Source: Pomphorhynchus laevis (taxonomy: Eukaryota; Acanthocephala; Palaeacanthocephala; Echinorhynchida; Pomphorhynchidae). Taken from it: a DNA stretch of 64,000 bases. Location of the stretch: contig WNNJ02002070.1 in the NCBI GenBank assembly GCA_012934845.2, forward strand, positions 62,001-126,000, given 5' to 3'. Numbering within the stretch: the stretch's first letter is position 1; the number at the start of each line of letters is the position of its first letter. Under the pieces are notes generated by a model. That model was not told where the DNA came from, ran no database searches, and saw only the letters and a list, made by a program, of their open reading frames with translations. This document shows, in pieces, positions 47,101 through 59,438 of this stretch. The position numbers were made by a program, and so were the translations under genes.

Positions 47101-49455
47101 AAACAACGGTCCATGATTTATTACGAAATACGGCGTTTATACTAAATGGTGTTGCTTGATAGACTAGCCTTCGATTCACGACTTTCAATCACCATGACAC
47201 TTCTAGACGACCACTTCAGCATCGAAATGATGAGTACCCGGCAACAATCATCAGTAGAATGAGGTACACACTGGTCGTTTCGGTTGCCTGTGTGACATTG
47301 TGAATAAAAGCGTTTCCGACACTTTGCTAATTGACTGAGGCCTACGCTCTTTACCAGATCGAATTGCTGTGCGGACCATGCTTAAACACTAGGCAGAGGT
47401 TGTTGCTGAATTGTCGTTGCACTCGTTGGATCCTTAATGGATACGGCATGTATAATAGCAGTGCACAGATGTAATAAGAAAACAACGGTCCAGGATTTCT
47501 TACGAAATACGGCATTTATACTAAATGGTGTTGCTTGATAGACTGGACTTGAGGCTTCCACTCTTTATCAGATCGAATTGCTGTGCGGACCATCCTTAAA
47601 CACTAGGCAGAGGTTGTTGCTGAATTGTCGTTGCACTCGTTGGATCCTTAATGGATACGGTATGTATAATAGTAGTGCACAGATGTGCTGAGTAAACAAC
47701 GGTCCAGAATTTATTACGAAATACGGCGTTTATATTAAATGGTGTTGCTTGATAGACTGGACTTCGATTCACGACTTTCAATCACCATGTCACTTCTAGA
47801 CGACCACTTCAGCATCGAAATGATGAGTACCCGGCAACACTCATCAGTAGAATGAGGTACACACTGGTCGTTTCGGTTGACTGTGTGACATTGTGAATAA
47901 AAACGTTTCTGACACTTTGCTTAATTGACTGAGGCTTACACTCTTTACCAGATCGAATTGCTGTGCGGACCATCCTTAAACACTAGGCATAGGTTGTTGC
48001 TGAATTGTCGTTGCACTCGTTGGATCCTTAATGGATACGGTATGTATAATAGCAGTGCACAGATGTGCTGAGTAAACAACGGTCCATGATTTATTACGAA
48101 ATACGGCATTTATACTAAATGGTGTTGCTTGATAGACTGAACTTCGATTCACGACTTTCAATCATCATGTCACTTCTAGACGACCACTTTAGCATCGAAA
48201 TGATGAGTATCCGGCAACACTCATCAGTAGAATGAGGTACACACTGGTCGTTTCGGTTGCCTGTGTGACATTGTGAATAAAGGCGTTTCCGACACTGCTT
48301 AATTGACTGAGGCTTACGCTGTTTACCAGATCGAATTGCTGTGCGGACCATACTTAAACACTAGGCAGAGGTTGTTGCTGAATTGTCGTTGCACTCGTTG
48401 GATCCTTAATGGATACGGTATGTATAATAGTAGTGCACAGATGTGCTAAGTAAACAACGGTCCATAATATATTACGAAATAAGGCATTTATACTAAATGG
48501 TGTTGCTTGATAGACTGGACTTCGATTCACGACTTTCAATCACCATGTCACTTCTAGACGACCAATGTGTACCCGGCAACACTCATCAGTAGAATGAAGT
48601 ACTCACTGGCCGTTTCGGCTGCCTGTATGACATTATGAATAAAAGCGTTTCCGACACTTTGCTTAATTGTCTGAGGCTTACGCTCTTAACCAGATCGAAT
48701 TGCTGTGCGGACCATACTTAAACACTAGGCAGAGGTTGTTGCTGAATAGTCGCTGCACTCGTTGGATCCTAAATGGATACGGCAGGTATAATAGTAGTGC
48801 ACAGATGTGATGTGTAAACAACGGTCCAGGATTTATTACGAAATACGGCGTTTATTCTAAATGGTGTTGCTTGATAGACTGGACTTCGATTCACGACTTT
48901 CAATCACCATGTCACTTCTAGACGACCACTTCAGCATCGAAATGATGAGTACCCGGCAACACTCATCAGTAGAATGAGGTACACACTAGTCGTTTCGGTT
49001 GCCTGTGTGACATTGTGAATAAAGGCGTTTCTGACACTTTGCTTAATTGAATGAGGCTTACGCTCTTAACCAGATCGAATTGCTGTGCGGACCATCCTTA
49101 AACACTAGGCATAGGTTGTTGCTGAATTGTCGTTGCACTCGTTGGATCCTTAATGGATACGGTATGTATAATAGTAGTGCACAGATGTGCTAAGAAAACA
49201 ACGGTCCAGGATTTCTTACGAAATACGGCATTTATACTAAATGGTGTTGCTTGATAGACTGGACTTGAAGCTTACACTCTTTACCAGATCGAATTGCTGT
49301 GCGGACCATTCTTAAACACTAGGCAGAGGTTATTGCTGAATTGTCGTTGCACTCGTTGGATCCTTAATGGATACGGTATGTATAATAGTAGTGCACAGAT
49401 GTGCTGAGTAAACAACGGTCCAGGATTTCTTACGAAATACGGCATTTATACTAAA
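44156..49455. repeat. 380-bp satellite array with 2475-bp higher-order repeat
   Basis: Tandem monomers are marked by CTTAAACACTAGGCA starts at 44527, 44906, 45120, 45500, 45878, 46242, 46622, 47002, 47381, 47595, 47975, 48353, 48717, 49097 and 49311. Spacings are 379, 214, 380, 378, 364, 380 and 380 bp, and the series then repeats. The block 44527-46621 matches 47002-49096 almost base for base at an offset of 2475 bp. The 214-bp members share one 166-bp internal deletion (join at GACTGGACTTGAGGCTTCCA or close variants). The repeated 61-codon minus-strand frames are by-products of the repeat. Confidence 0.95.
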
Positions 49456-49833
49456 TGGTGTTCTCCGTCACTTCGGTGCTAACATTGTCACCTAGAAGTG
49501 ACGTTGTAATGAAAGTTGTGAAATAAAGAAACTTTATATCGTACTTTTATTTCATATCGTACTTTTATTAAAACTGGTTTCGACTAATGGTACGATATTG
49601 CTTTGTATATTTAATGGATCCTGAACAACAGTATCGTGAAGAATATGTGATTAACTTGATATGTATTTGATTAATCTAATACGTTAAGTAAATAAAGTAC
49701 GTTAATCCTAACGACGTATTTTGTTACTTATTTACAAGTCTGGGTTATTAGATTTTGTTGGACAATTTGATAACAAAATATCAAAAATTGCATCTAACCC
49801 TAGAAACTTAAATTTTACTGCTACTTTAACTAT
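49456..49833. repeat. Segment U, right copy, inverted
   Basis: Reverse complement of 21394-21735 with insertions (for example around CGTACTTTTATTTCATATCG, 49540). It interrupts the satellite, which resumes in the original direction at about 49834. Confidence 0.85.
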
Positions 49834-50350
49834 GCGACCAATGAGTACCTGGCAACACTCATCAGTAGAATTAAGTACTCACTGGCCGTTTCGGTTGCCT
49901 GTGTGACATTGTGAATAAACGCATTTCCGACACTTTGCTTAATTGACTGAGGCTTACACTCTTTACCAGATCGAATTGCTGTGCGGACCATCCTTAAACA
50001 CTAGGCAGAGGTTGTTGCTGAATTGACGTTGCATTCGTTGGATCCTTAATGGATACGGCATGTATAATAGTAGTGCGCATATGTGCTGAGTAAACAACTG
50101 TCCAGGATTTATTACGAAATACTGCATTTATACTAAATGGTCTTGCTTGATAGACTGGACTTCGATTCACGACTTTCAGTCACCATGTCACTTCTAGACG
50201 ACTTATGAGTACCCGGCAACAATCATCAGTAAAATGCAGTACTCACTGGTCGTTTCGGTTGCCTGTGTGACATTGTGAATGAAGACATATACGACACTGC
50301 TTAATTGACTGAGGCTTACGCTCTTTACCAGATCGAATTGCTGTCCATCT
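49834..50350. repeat. Satellite monomers beyond segment U
   Basis: One full monomer (49993-50343) plus part of another in the same direction as the main array, more diverged (for example GAATTGACGTTGCATTCG). It ends at AGATCGAATTGCTGTCCAT. Confidence 0.9.
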
Positions 50351-50690
50351 ATCCAACTGCTGTGCATACCATTTGCGACCATATAAATTCATATGTACAT
50401 AATGCATATATATATGCATTATATAATGCATATATAACTGCATATATATTTAAATCTTAATGCATATATATACCTAAATCTCAATGCCTAAATCTCTGTA
50501 GTTTAAATAATTTAAAAACGAAATTAATTTAAAAAGCAATTTTCCGTTATTTTAATAGCTATCTTATCAATCTTTAGGAATGACAATCAAATTATCTTTT
50601 ACGCGGAAGAGAGATTTTAGACTATATATTGATTTTTTAGTATTAGACAGAAATGTTATTACAATGAAGAGGCTGTTTGCAGAATACAAG
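50351..50690. other. AT-rich spacer
   Basis: Contains TGCATATATATGCATTATAT palindromic repeats (50400-50460). No gene. Confidence 0.4.
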
Positions 50691-51805
50691 ACTCATTACC
50701 CACTGTATCATGGTTTTCTTCATATCTATCAAACCGTACATTTCACGTCTATTCTAACTCTTCTCTCTCCCATCCTTCACCCATTCCGACCTTTGTTCCA
50801 CAAGGCTCTGTATTAGGCCCTATGCTTTTCTCTCTTCTTCTCGGTGACTTGTCTTCGATTTCTCATAAATTTAACTTGCATGTTATGCAATATGCTGATG
50901 ACATTCTCATCTATGCTCATGCACCTGTTTATCGTATTCACGATCTTAGTGTTTCTGCTTCCGACTGTCTTGTCTCACTTTCCAATCATCCTTCTTCCCT
51001 TCGCCTTTTTCTAAATCCTGATAAATCCAAAATTATGTGGATCCTACCTCAACGCCTCGGCTTCGAACCTCCCTCCGTATCATTAAATTCTACAATTATT
51101 CATATCGTTGATAATCTCGTTTTCCTAGGCTTCCATTTAGACAGCCGACTTTCACTTAAACCTTTCGTTAGAGATAAAGTACGCTCATCTACCTTGATAC
51201 TCCGCAACCTCCGTCAAGTTCGTAGATTGATCGATTTTCCTTCTTGTATGACTATAATATCTTCTCTCCTTTTTTAGACTCGATTATTGTCTTAGTCTAT
51301 TTTCCAACTCACCTAAATCCACTCTTCTTCCCCTACAACGCATCGTCAACGCAGCCGTTTAAATTCTCCTCCGTCTTCGTCGTTTTGATCATACATCCTA
51401 CCATATTGCTTCTCTCAATTTGCCTACAATTTATTGTCGTGTTCAAATTCGTCTTCTTATCGTTGCTTTCCGCCTTGTAACTCTTCATACCCCTTCATTT
51501 CTCAATCTTCCTTTTCTTGATAATTCTCGTCCTGTTTACTGTTCCTTGCGTTCCTGTAATTCCATTTTTTTACATGTCCCAAACTACTCTACCTCCTTTG
51601 GACTCCGCTCCTTCATTGTGGCTGCTCCTCTATCGTGGAACAATCTGCCCATTCATATACGCCAATCAACTTCCTTGCCGTGCTTCAAACGCCAAATCCG
51701 ATCCCATTTAGACAATTTATCTGCTGGACTTTTTCATTTTTGTTTGTGGACTTGTAAGCGTACAGCTTGTACGCATTTGCCACATTAAATAAATTTATTA
51801 TTATT
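50691..51805 (+). mobile_element. LINE-A, 5'-truncated copy
   Basis: Begins inside RT at the equivalent of 34885 in the longer copy and runs to the tail. Frame 50822-51277 includes LFSLLLGDLS, the catalytic MQYADDILIYAH and LNPDKSKIMWILP. The ORF2 C-terminus follows in shifted frames to 51788. The 3' tail has the hairpin GCGTAC/GTACGC (51758-51774), then TTAAATAAA and TTATTATTA. An abrupt 5' end is typical of incomplete reverse transcription. Confidence 0.88.
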
Positions 51806-52456
51806 AATTTGTATTATTAAGACAGATTTATTAAAATTTATTAAAATTTGGCATTTTCCCAAAATGTTTTGCTTTAAAGCTAAACTGGTAAAGGCTATTG
51901 GGAAAATATCACAATAAAATTGATCTACTACATAATGGAATGGACTGTGGCTACACAATATCAAAACATTGATCGCAGCGTTGCCTGTAAATAAAAAGCG
52001 TCACTGCCAAAGTATCACAACAGTATTGTCTATTAATAAAAAGCACTGATGAAGTTTTAAGGCGTCACTGCAAAAGTATCACATCTTATGAATGCAGCTA
52101 CGACTGTTTATATTTCCAATTTAGTAGAATCCCAAATTTAGTAATAGTGACTAGTAAGATGAAATTATATTTACTATATAGATGAGTGATTATAATTGCT
52201 ACCTGATTATTATTTTTAATTAAGTATGAATTAAATAGTATTTAATTTTATTGTAAAAAATATTTAATTTTACAATAAATAAAAAGATTCTATTATCTTA
52301 TTGAGATTTAAGAGAGATATGCCATTAAATATAAGCCATCAAATATACAATACTTTTAATATTAAAGGGGGTAAAATATTTGATTAATTAATTCGAACTT
52401 ATAAATTAACTCAAATATTTACACATACAAATTAATCATATCAGATAACTAAGACA
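51806..52456. other. No gene recognised
   Basis: AT-rich. Direct repeats of GCGTCACTGCMAAAGTATCA occur at 52007 and 52061; no coding signal. Confidence 0.4.
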
Positions 52457-52738
52457 CTGCACGCTGCTTTAATCCTATCTGGAAGCGAGCAGAAGTACGC
52501 TACATTTCAGTATTGGCGTACCTCATCAGCTACTTCTCCAATACCTACTTTTCACGTTTCAGTCTTTTTAATGTTGGCTGACGATTACTCGACTCGTCTG
52601 TCTTCATTAGCAATTAGATTTAATGAAAGACTTTCGTCTTACATTTTTCAAATTTAATTGAAATCATTCCTGATTTCAAATTAAATCATCGTTGATAGGG
52701 GAAGGTGCTACCGTCAATTTGAAAACCTACCTATATTT
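52457..52738. repeat. Dispersed repeat RepC, well-preserved copy
   Basis: Starts GCACGCTGCTTTAATCCTAT, continues AGTACGCTACATTTCAGTAT, CCTCATCAGCTACT, CACGTTTCAGTC and GACGATTACTCGA, and ends AATTTGAAAACCTACC. Its two ends recur in inverted order at 54393-54530, so it is a structured non-autonomous element. Confidence 0.7.
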
Positions 52739-52779
52739 GCAATTAATTGCAATTTTCAAACTAGTCATCGATAATTAAA

Positions 52780-53890
52780 AAAAGATTTATTTTGACGTGG
52801 AAATGCGTGCCAGCGCACGCTTACATGACCACAACAAAACAAAAATGTAAATCATGTGTCGAGAAGGTGTGAACGGAGGAGGTGTTTGAATGTGATAAAG
52901 GAGGGGGCGCGGCGGACGTCGAGAGGGAGTTGATTTTAGGCCAGTGGAGAGACGACGAGGAAGGATCAGAGACCGTAGTTGTCGGTGTAATTAAGAACGT
53001 CAAATAAGAGGGTATGGCGGGAACGCAGGATAGCGAGGTGGGGCGAGTGTCGTCTAAGAAAGGAAGGTTGATGAACGACGGGGAGTTGACAGCGATGATA
53101 CGAAAAGTTACGAGAAGGCGGAGTTTAATGCAGATGGTGGGCTTGGGGGAGTTGGGCAAGATATGTGGATGTGTGGTCGAAGCGACGGAGACGAAAGAGC
53201 ACTCGAACGGCGGAGTTGATTATTCGTTGTAGGGGTAGGATGATGGATTTTGGAGAATTGGCGAAAAGGCTAAGGCAGTAATCGATTTTAGGGAAATAAG
53301 CGATGAGAGAAGATGCATACAAGAACGGAAGTCGATAAGGGGGCGGATACTGCGGATGTCACGGAGAATTAAATTAGACGAGCGATCCTTGCCACGGACA
53401 AAGGGTTTAAGGGAAAGGTGATCATCGAAATGGAAGCCTAAGAAAGTGTGATTGTGTACTATGGGGATGATCGATTATGCAAAATATACAGTGGGAAGAG
53501 ATATGTTTGGTTTACGTGAGAGGATCCACATTATTTTAGACTTGTCGGGGTTTAGAACGAGATGGAGATTGGAGAGACGTTCATAGATAAAAGAAAAACA
53601 GTTGGAGGCAGAAATGTCGATTTCGTGTATGTGATGTGCGGGTACATGATCATAGATGAGGATGTAATCGGCGTATCGCATGACGTTAAAGGAGAAAGAT
53701 TTGATAAACGGAGAGAGATCGCTAAGCAGAACAGGGAAAAGCAGGGGACCTAGGACTGAACATTGCGGGACCCCGCAAAAGATAGGAATGGGAGGGGATG
53801 ATGAATTAGAACAGACGCGAAAGAAACGGTCGGATAGATATTAGGCGAACCATGCTACGGAGGAAGAAGAAAAGCCGTAATCATAACGAA
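52780..53890 (-). mobile_element. LINE-B, 5'-truncated copy
   Basis: On the minus strand: RT motif VPQCSVLGPLLF-like (about 53770-53740), MRYADYILIYDH where the YADD box reads YADY (53681-53640), NPDKSKIMWILSRKPN, thumb, C-terminus (53322-52900) and the tail hairpin GCGTGC-GCTG-GCACGC (plus 52805-52820). The catalytic substitution and broken frames show it is inactive. Confidence 0.85.
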
Positions 53891-54119
53891 GCTTCCTAAT
53901 TTGCGTCCTAATTTTAAGTTAATTAAGTTTATTTAATTGTTACCATCAAAATTTTGATGAGTGTATCTGCATCATGATATTAAATATTATCTATTAAGTC
54001 CGATATATAAATCAGCGTCTGTCAACGCTGATTGAAATATATGTAATGATGATATTAGAAACATTATAGTAAAATTAAAATAAAATTAAATAAAATCTAA
54101 TTAAAATTAAAATGTTACA

Positions 54120-54545
54120 ATTTAAATTTTTAATCCTATATGTCGACAGCAGTACGCTACATTTCTGTATTAATGGACCTCATCAGCTACTGATCGAATA
54201 CCTATGTTTCACGTTTCGGTCCTTTTAATGTTGACCGACTATCATTCGATCCGTCTTTTAAGGTAGTTAGTTTTTTCAATGAAATACTTTCGTTTTACAT
54301 TTTGCAAAATTAGTTAAAATAATTTTTGATTTAAAATAGTATGTTTTTAATAGATTTCTGTTTGAAAATAGTAATCATTAGGAAAAACAGGTAGGTTTTC
54401 AAATTGAATGTAAAACCTTCCCCTACAAACGCTGATCCAATACATACGTGAAATGTAGATGGAGGAGTAGCTGATGAGGTTCACCAATACTGAAATGTTA
54501 CGTACTGTTGTTGTCGTAAAGAAAGGATTAAAGTAGCGTGCAGAA
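54120..54545. repeat. RepC pair, inverted arrangement
   Basis: The forward arm at 54148-54265 (CAGTACGCTACATTTCTGTA, CATCAGCTACTGATCGA) and the reverse arm at 54440-54530 (GTAGCTGATGAGGTTCACCA, AGGATTAAAGTAGCGTGCA) point toward each other, so the unit is a loose palindrome. It lies immediately upstream of the near full-length LINE-B. Confidence 0.65.
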
Positions 54546-54714
54546 TAAAATAGTCATCAAAATTCCAATGGTAACAATGGTTGCACAGGTATATCAACTT
54601 AAAATTAGGAATCAAACTATAGATGACTATTTACATAACAGTAATCATTAGGAAAAATAGGTAGGTTTCCTAATTGAAGGTTGCAATTTCTCCCAATAAT
54701 AAAAAGAGGTCATC

Positions 54715-55734
54715 ATGTGGAACTGTCATGCTACCAACTTAGTTGTCATGCTAACAACTAAGACCGACACCAACTATGGACAACTGCAAGTACAGTGCTC
54801 GATACACGACTGCAGCGTCTGGACAACAATCACCTGCGACAAGAATAAGGCTAAAGAAGACTTCGTATGTGGTTTTTGTGCCAATAAACTAATCTGCAAC
54901 CTTTCCAATAAGCACATATCAACATCCAACACGTCAACTCAAACTACCCTCGTCGTTTCTAATGTCCTTTCTCCACCCACCGACCCTGCCACCATATACA
55001 CTTCCCATTCCATGTCATATTCACTCCCCGACACCCCACGTCCCGTCCTTCCCGTTTCGTTTCTCAATAACTTGCATCCATCAATCAAAATCACCTCAAC
55101 CAACCTCCACTATCCTTCCTTTTCATAACCTTTCCTCACATCGCTTGCCACCCTCTTTATTATCATTATCCTCTGTCTCCCGTCGTCAAACCAAATCCCT
55201 CCAAATTATCAACTGCCAGCTCTTCTATCGTGATCTCACCTACTCACGTCAGTCGTCCTCCTTTACGGAAGCACTTTGCTTCTCGCGATCGTTGCGTCAT
55301 TGTCACTAATATTACGCCTTCCAACTCCTTATCTCCACAAGCACGTCTGGACCACGATGTTTCCGCCTTCAGATACATCATCTCGTCTATTGTTCTTGCG
55401 GATAAACCATCCTTTTTCAAAGATATTTCTCCCGTCACATTCATCCGTCTAAACAAATCTTCTCAATCTAATCCTTACCAGCCCCCTCTCCTAAAAATTG
55501 TTTTCAAGCATCACTCTCATGCGTCTTCTGTCCTCTCTCAACAATTCAAACTCATGTCATCTTCAACCACTCGAATTTTTCCCGATCGGGCCCCTTCTGA
55601 AATCACTCAAATCTCTTCAGCCCGCATCGAAAAACGCCGTCGCGAGGAAAACGGCGAAACATCACTCTCCATCCGAAACATAGACGGAAATTTTCAAGTT
55701 GTCCACACCCGTCCAAAAATTCGATGGCGCTCCT
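54715..55734 (+). pseudogene. LINE-B ORF1 with PHD-like zinc finger
   Basis: Frame 54715-55128 encodes Cys/His-rich sequence (VQCSIHDCSVWTTITCDKN, DFVCGFCANKL) resembling the PHD-like finger of CR1-group ORF1, then a Ser/Thr/Pro-rich linker. After a frame change, 55230-55889 gives RPPLRKHFASRDRCVIVTNI, a central conserved block (VTFIRLNKS, PLLKIVFKH) and the end ARIEKRRREENGETSLSIRN. ORF1 of this group binds the element RNA. Confidence 0.8.
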
Positions 55735-57436
55735 TCTCCTATGTGTCTTCTCCACTATACTATTTCGCCACAGCACACGGTTTCCGCCTCGTTCTCCTCA
55801 ACACTAGATCTATTCTCAATAAATCCGATCTTATCCTCAACCTATTCACCAAGCAATCCGTCGATCTCTTCTGCTTCACCGAATCCTAGCACAGATTCTG
55901 ACGACCTTTCCATTTGCCATCTGCTCTCTGCCGGTTGCTCCCTAGTCGAATCCGCCCGCCCCCTCAGCTCATGCCTTTCTAAATTCCTCTAATCATGGCG
56001 GCATCGTCGCATTCGCGCGTCACCCAGCGTATCTTCGCAAAATCAATCCCCCTTTCAGTCCTTGCTCTTTTCAATTGCTCACTTGTCGTTATTCTAACCC
56101 GATCACTCTAGATCTCGCCATTGTATACCGTCCTGGTTTATCAGCTCCTACAGCCTTATTTTTTAACGAACTCGCTGACCTCCTTTCTCATTGTTCTTTG
56201 TCCTCAATTCCTTCACTCGCTCTAGGCGACTTCAATATCCGCCTAGACCGCCCCTCTTCCACGGATTCCATCCGCTTCATCAACATTCTATCCAACTACA
56301 ATTACAAACTAACTCACTGCCCCCACACATATAATTGGTGGGGCACTCGAAATCATCGCTGTCCCCGATCATTTTGCTGCCAACACCTCACTGTCTATCT
56401 CTGATCCTGGTCTAGCCGATCACTTTCTCATCACCTTTAATCTCACTCGCAACCACACCCCTCCTCACACACCTACAATCCTATGTCGCCCTTGGAGAAA
56501 TCTTGACCTCTGCCTTACTCAAATCGTCTCTATCATTACCCACAATTACATATTCATCTCCTCCCGATCTCGCCTTTCTTTTCGACCTGAACTCACATCC
56601 ACTCTCGAGATTCTCTTGCCCTTCAAGTCTCACCCACACCGTCGCTTGCAACGTGCCCCATGGTTTGACATCCAATGCCTACTCTCAAAGCGTCGACTCC
56701 GCCATGCTTTTCAAGTCTATCACTGCTCTCTCAGACGTGATTTCCGCTCGATCACTCCGTCTTTCCGTGATTCCTATCTTGCTCTTCGCCGGTCTCATCT
56801 CAACCTACTACGTACCAAATGCAACTCCTTCTGGCAGCATAAAACCATCACTTCATTCAACTCTAAGACACTCTGGCATACTTTTAACTTAATCCTTGCT
56901 CGCTCCTCTTCGCCGTGCAACATCAATGACAATGATTATTCGTCATTTCTCCAGACTAAAGTATCAACGCTGCTCTCTCACACCCGGTCTCCATCCTATC
57001 CCACTCTGCCCAATCTACTCTCACCCTTCCGGAACTCTTTCATCTTCTCCCTGTCTTTCCTACAGAAGTATCATCTGTCCTCATGTCCTTGCCCAACAAA
57101 ACCTCACCTGCCGATCCCCTGCCTACTCACATATTAAAATCTATATGCTCATCGATATCCCCATTTCTCACAACCTTGTTTAACTCGTCCATCCGCAGTC
57201 GTATCTTCCCTTCACACTAGAAATCCGCAATCGTTCGTCCCCTCCTTAAGAAACAATCGCTCGACCGCTCCCTTCCTTCCAGCCATCGCCCCATTTCACT
57301 ACTCCATATTCTTTCTAAGCTCTTAGAACTCCTCATCTTAATACAAATCAACGCTTATCTCTCCTCATCCAATCTGTACCATCCTTTCCAATCCGCTTTC
57401 CGCTCTAATCACTCGACAGAAACCGCATGCATAAAA

Positions 57437-57982
57437 GTGTACAACGACTTACTCATTTCTCGAGACAAGGCTCTATATAGTGTTCTCATCTCCCTCGACC
57501 TCTCCTCCGCATTCGACATTGTCGACCATTCCGTCCTCCTTTCTCGCCTTCGTTATGATTACGGCTTTTCTTCCTCCTCCGTAGCATGGTTCGCCTCATA
57601 TCTATCCGACCGTTCCTTTCGCGTCTGTTCTAATTCATCATCCTCCCCTCCCATCCCTATTTTTTGCAGGGTCCCACAAGGTTCAGTCCTAGGTGCCCTG
57701 CTTTTCTCTCTTCTGCTTGGCGATCTATCTCCGTTTATCAAACCTTACTCCTTTAAGGTCATGCAATACGCAGATGACATTCTAATCTATGCTCATGCAC
57801 CCGCACATCACATACACGATATCGGCATTTCTGCCTCCAACTGTCTTTCTTCTATCTACAAACGTCTCTCCAATCTCCATCTCGTTCTAAACCCCGAAAA
57901 GTCCAAAATAATGTGGATCCTCCCCGTAAACCAAACATATCTCCTCCCACTGTATATTTTGCCTCATCGATCATCCCCATAG
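57437..57982 (+). pseudogene. LINE-B reverse transcriptase core
   Basis: A 181-codon open part of the RT with palm motifs intact, including the YADD box (57768-57779), LNPEKSKIMW, and VPQGSVLG preceded by Arg rather than the usual Gly (CRVPQGS). Upstream fingers and downstream thumb are in other frames, so the domain is split. Confidence 0.85.
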
Positions 57983-58671
57983 TCCACAATCTCACTTTCT
58001 TAGGCTTCCATTTCAATGATCACCTTTCCCTTAAACCCTTCGTCCGTGACAAGGTCCGCTCATCTAACTTAATTCTCCGTGACATCTGCCGTATGCGCCC
58101 CTTATCGATTTCCGTTCTTGTATGTCTCTTCTTTCATCGCTTCTTTTCCCTAAAATCGATTACTGCCCTAGCCTTTTCGCCAATTCTCCAAAATCCATTA
58201 TCCTACCCCTACAACGAATAATCAACACCGCTGTTCGAGTGATCTTTCGTCTCCGTCGCTTTGACCACACATCCACATATTTTGCCCAACTCTCCTGACC
58301 CACCATCCATTGGCATCAAACTCCGCCTTCTTCTCGTTACTTTTCGTCTCATCGCTGTCGGCTCCCCATCGTTCATCAACCTTCCTTTCTTAGACGATAC
58401 TCGCCCCACCTCGCTATCGCTTCGTTCCTGTCATACCCTCTTACTCCACGTTCCTAATTACTCCAACAACTACGGTCTCCGATCCTTCCTCGTCGCCACC
58501 TCACTCGCCTGGAATCAACTCCCTCTCGACGTCCGCCGCGCTCCCTCCTTTATCACATTCAGACACCTTCTCCGTTCACACCTTTTCGACACCTGATTCA
58601 CAGTCTTGTTTTGTTGTGGTCATGTAAGCGTGCGCTGGCATGCATTTGCCACGTTAAAATAAATCCTTTTT

Positions 58672-58860
58672 TACCAGGTTTCGCATCCTGTTACTCGACC
58701 CATCATAGCAGCGGGTCCAAATACATATAGTAAAGTATTTCACCTTTTGAAATTCAATTATCTAGCGTATCTTATTCTAACAAAAACATATTGTTTATAA
58801 TCCGTCCATAATTTTTTTCACTTAATTGCTCAAATACATTTTTATAATATTTTGTTGATT
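58672..58860 (+). repeat. RepD copy
   Basis: Begins directly at the LINE-B tail: CCAGGTTTCGCATCCTGTTA, ATCATAGCAGCGGGTCCAAA, AGTAAAGTATTTC, AATCCGTCCATAAT. The abutment suggests LINE-B integrated at or inside a RepD copy, most of whose left end is not present here. Confidence 0.65.
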
Positions 58861-59438
58861 TATACATTGTAAATTTGATATTTTCAAATTTATTTTGTTG
58901 ATTTATACTTCTCCATTATAATAAATAGAAAAATTCATCAAATTTGCTTGAAAATAAGCAGAAACAATAATGCCGTATCAATAATACAAAGTTTCAGTAT
59001 TTCTGAAAGAGGTTATATTGCCGGACAAACAAAGTCTACAGGTCAGTAATAACTTGTTAGTAGAACAAATCAGATAAGATAACTGACTAGGCGTATTTTA
59101 ATCATAGTTCTTATTCTAATTCTTATTCTGATACAACGTCTGTTATTTATTAGTCATGAACATCTTGATTATGTAAAATAAATGCTATTATGTTATGTAT
59201 CCACCGATCTGTGGCCTTATTCACGACTTCTGTAGCAGGAATAAAATACACTACATACTGGCAGACATTAAACTTTCCGTTTGAATCCTTTTTTCATTCG
59301 ATCATTCTAAACAATTCGATCATTCAAAACAATCGTTTAAAATATAAAGCCTTGTATCTTTTATTAATTTCTAATTTTTGATAAATTATTTTATATTTTA
59401 AATAGAATTTTAGTTTCTAGATAAACTAAAAAAGTAGA
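58861..59438. other. Upstream region of the GT14-like gene
   Basis: AT-rich. Positions 59119-59156 share about 38 bp with 14549-14586 (CTTATTCTGATACAACGTCT and flanks), a dispersed repeat. No promoter elements could be assigned. Confidence 0.45.

Larger units (their letters stand above)
54690..58672 (+). mobile_element. LINE-B, nearly full-length
   Basis: A roughly 4-kb CR1/L2-group element holding, in order, ORF1 with a PHD-like finger, APE endonuclease, RT and 3' tail. ORF2 pieces: LLNTRSILNKSDLILNLF (about 55797), DLAIVYRPG (56112), LGDFNIRLDRPS (56224-56259), DPGLADHF (about 56410), FQSAFRSNHSTET (57390), LDLSSAFDIVDHSVLLSRL (57494-57550), VPQGSVLGALLF (57675), MQYADDILIYAH (57762-57797). 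The tail has hairpin GCGTGC-GCTG-GCATGC (58628-58643) and AAATAAATCC. Several frameshifts and stops are spread through both ORFs, so it is not active. Confidence 0.9.

Noticed and set aside
44141-48539. Repeated 61-codon minus-strand ORFs ([19 protein letters not shown] type) as a conserved small-protein family
   Set aside because: They recur only because the 380-bp satellite monomer recurs. Monomers with indels lose the frame, no start context or codon pattern stands out, and differences look neutral.
44156-50350. A CENP-B box in the satellite (CTCGTTGGATCC resembles part of it)
   Set aside because: Only the first half fits the 17-bp consensus; the GGGA part is absent in all monomers inspected.
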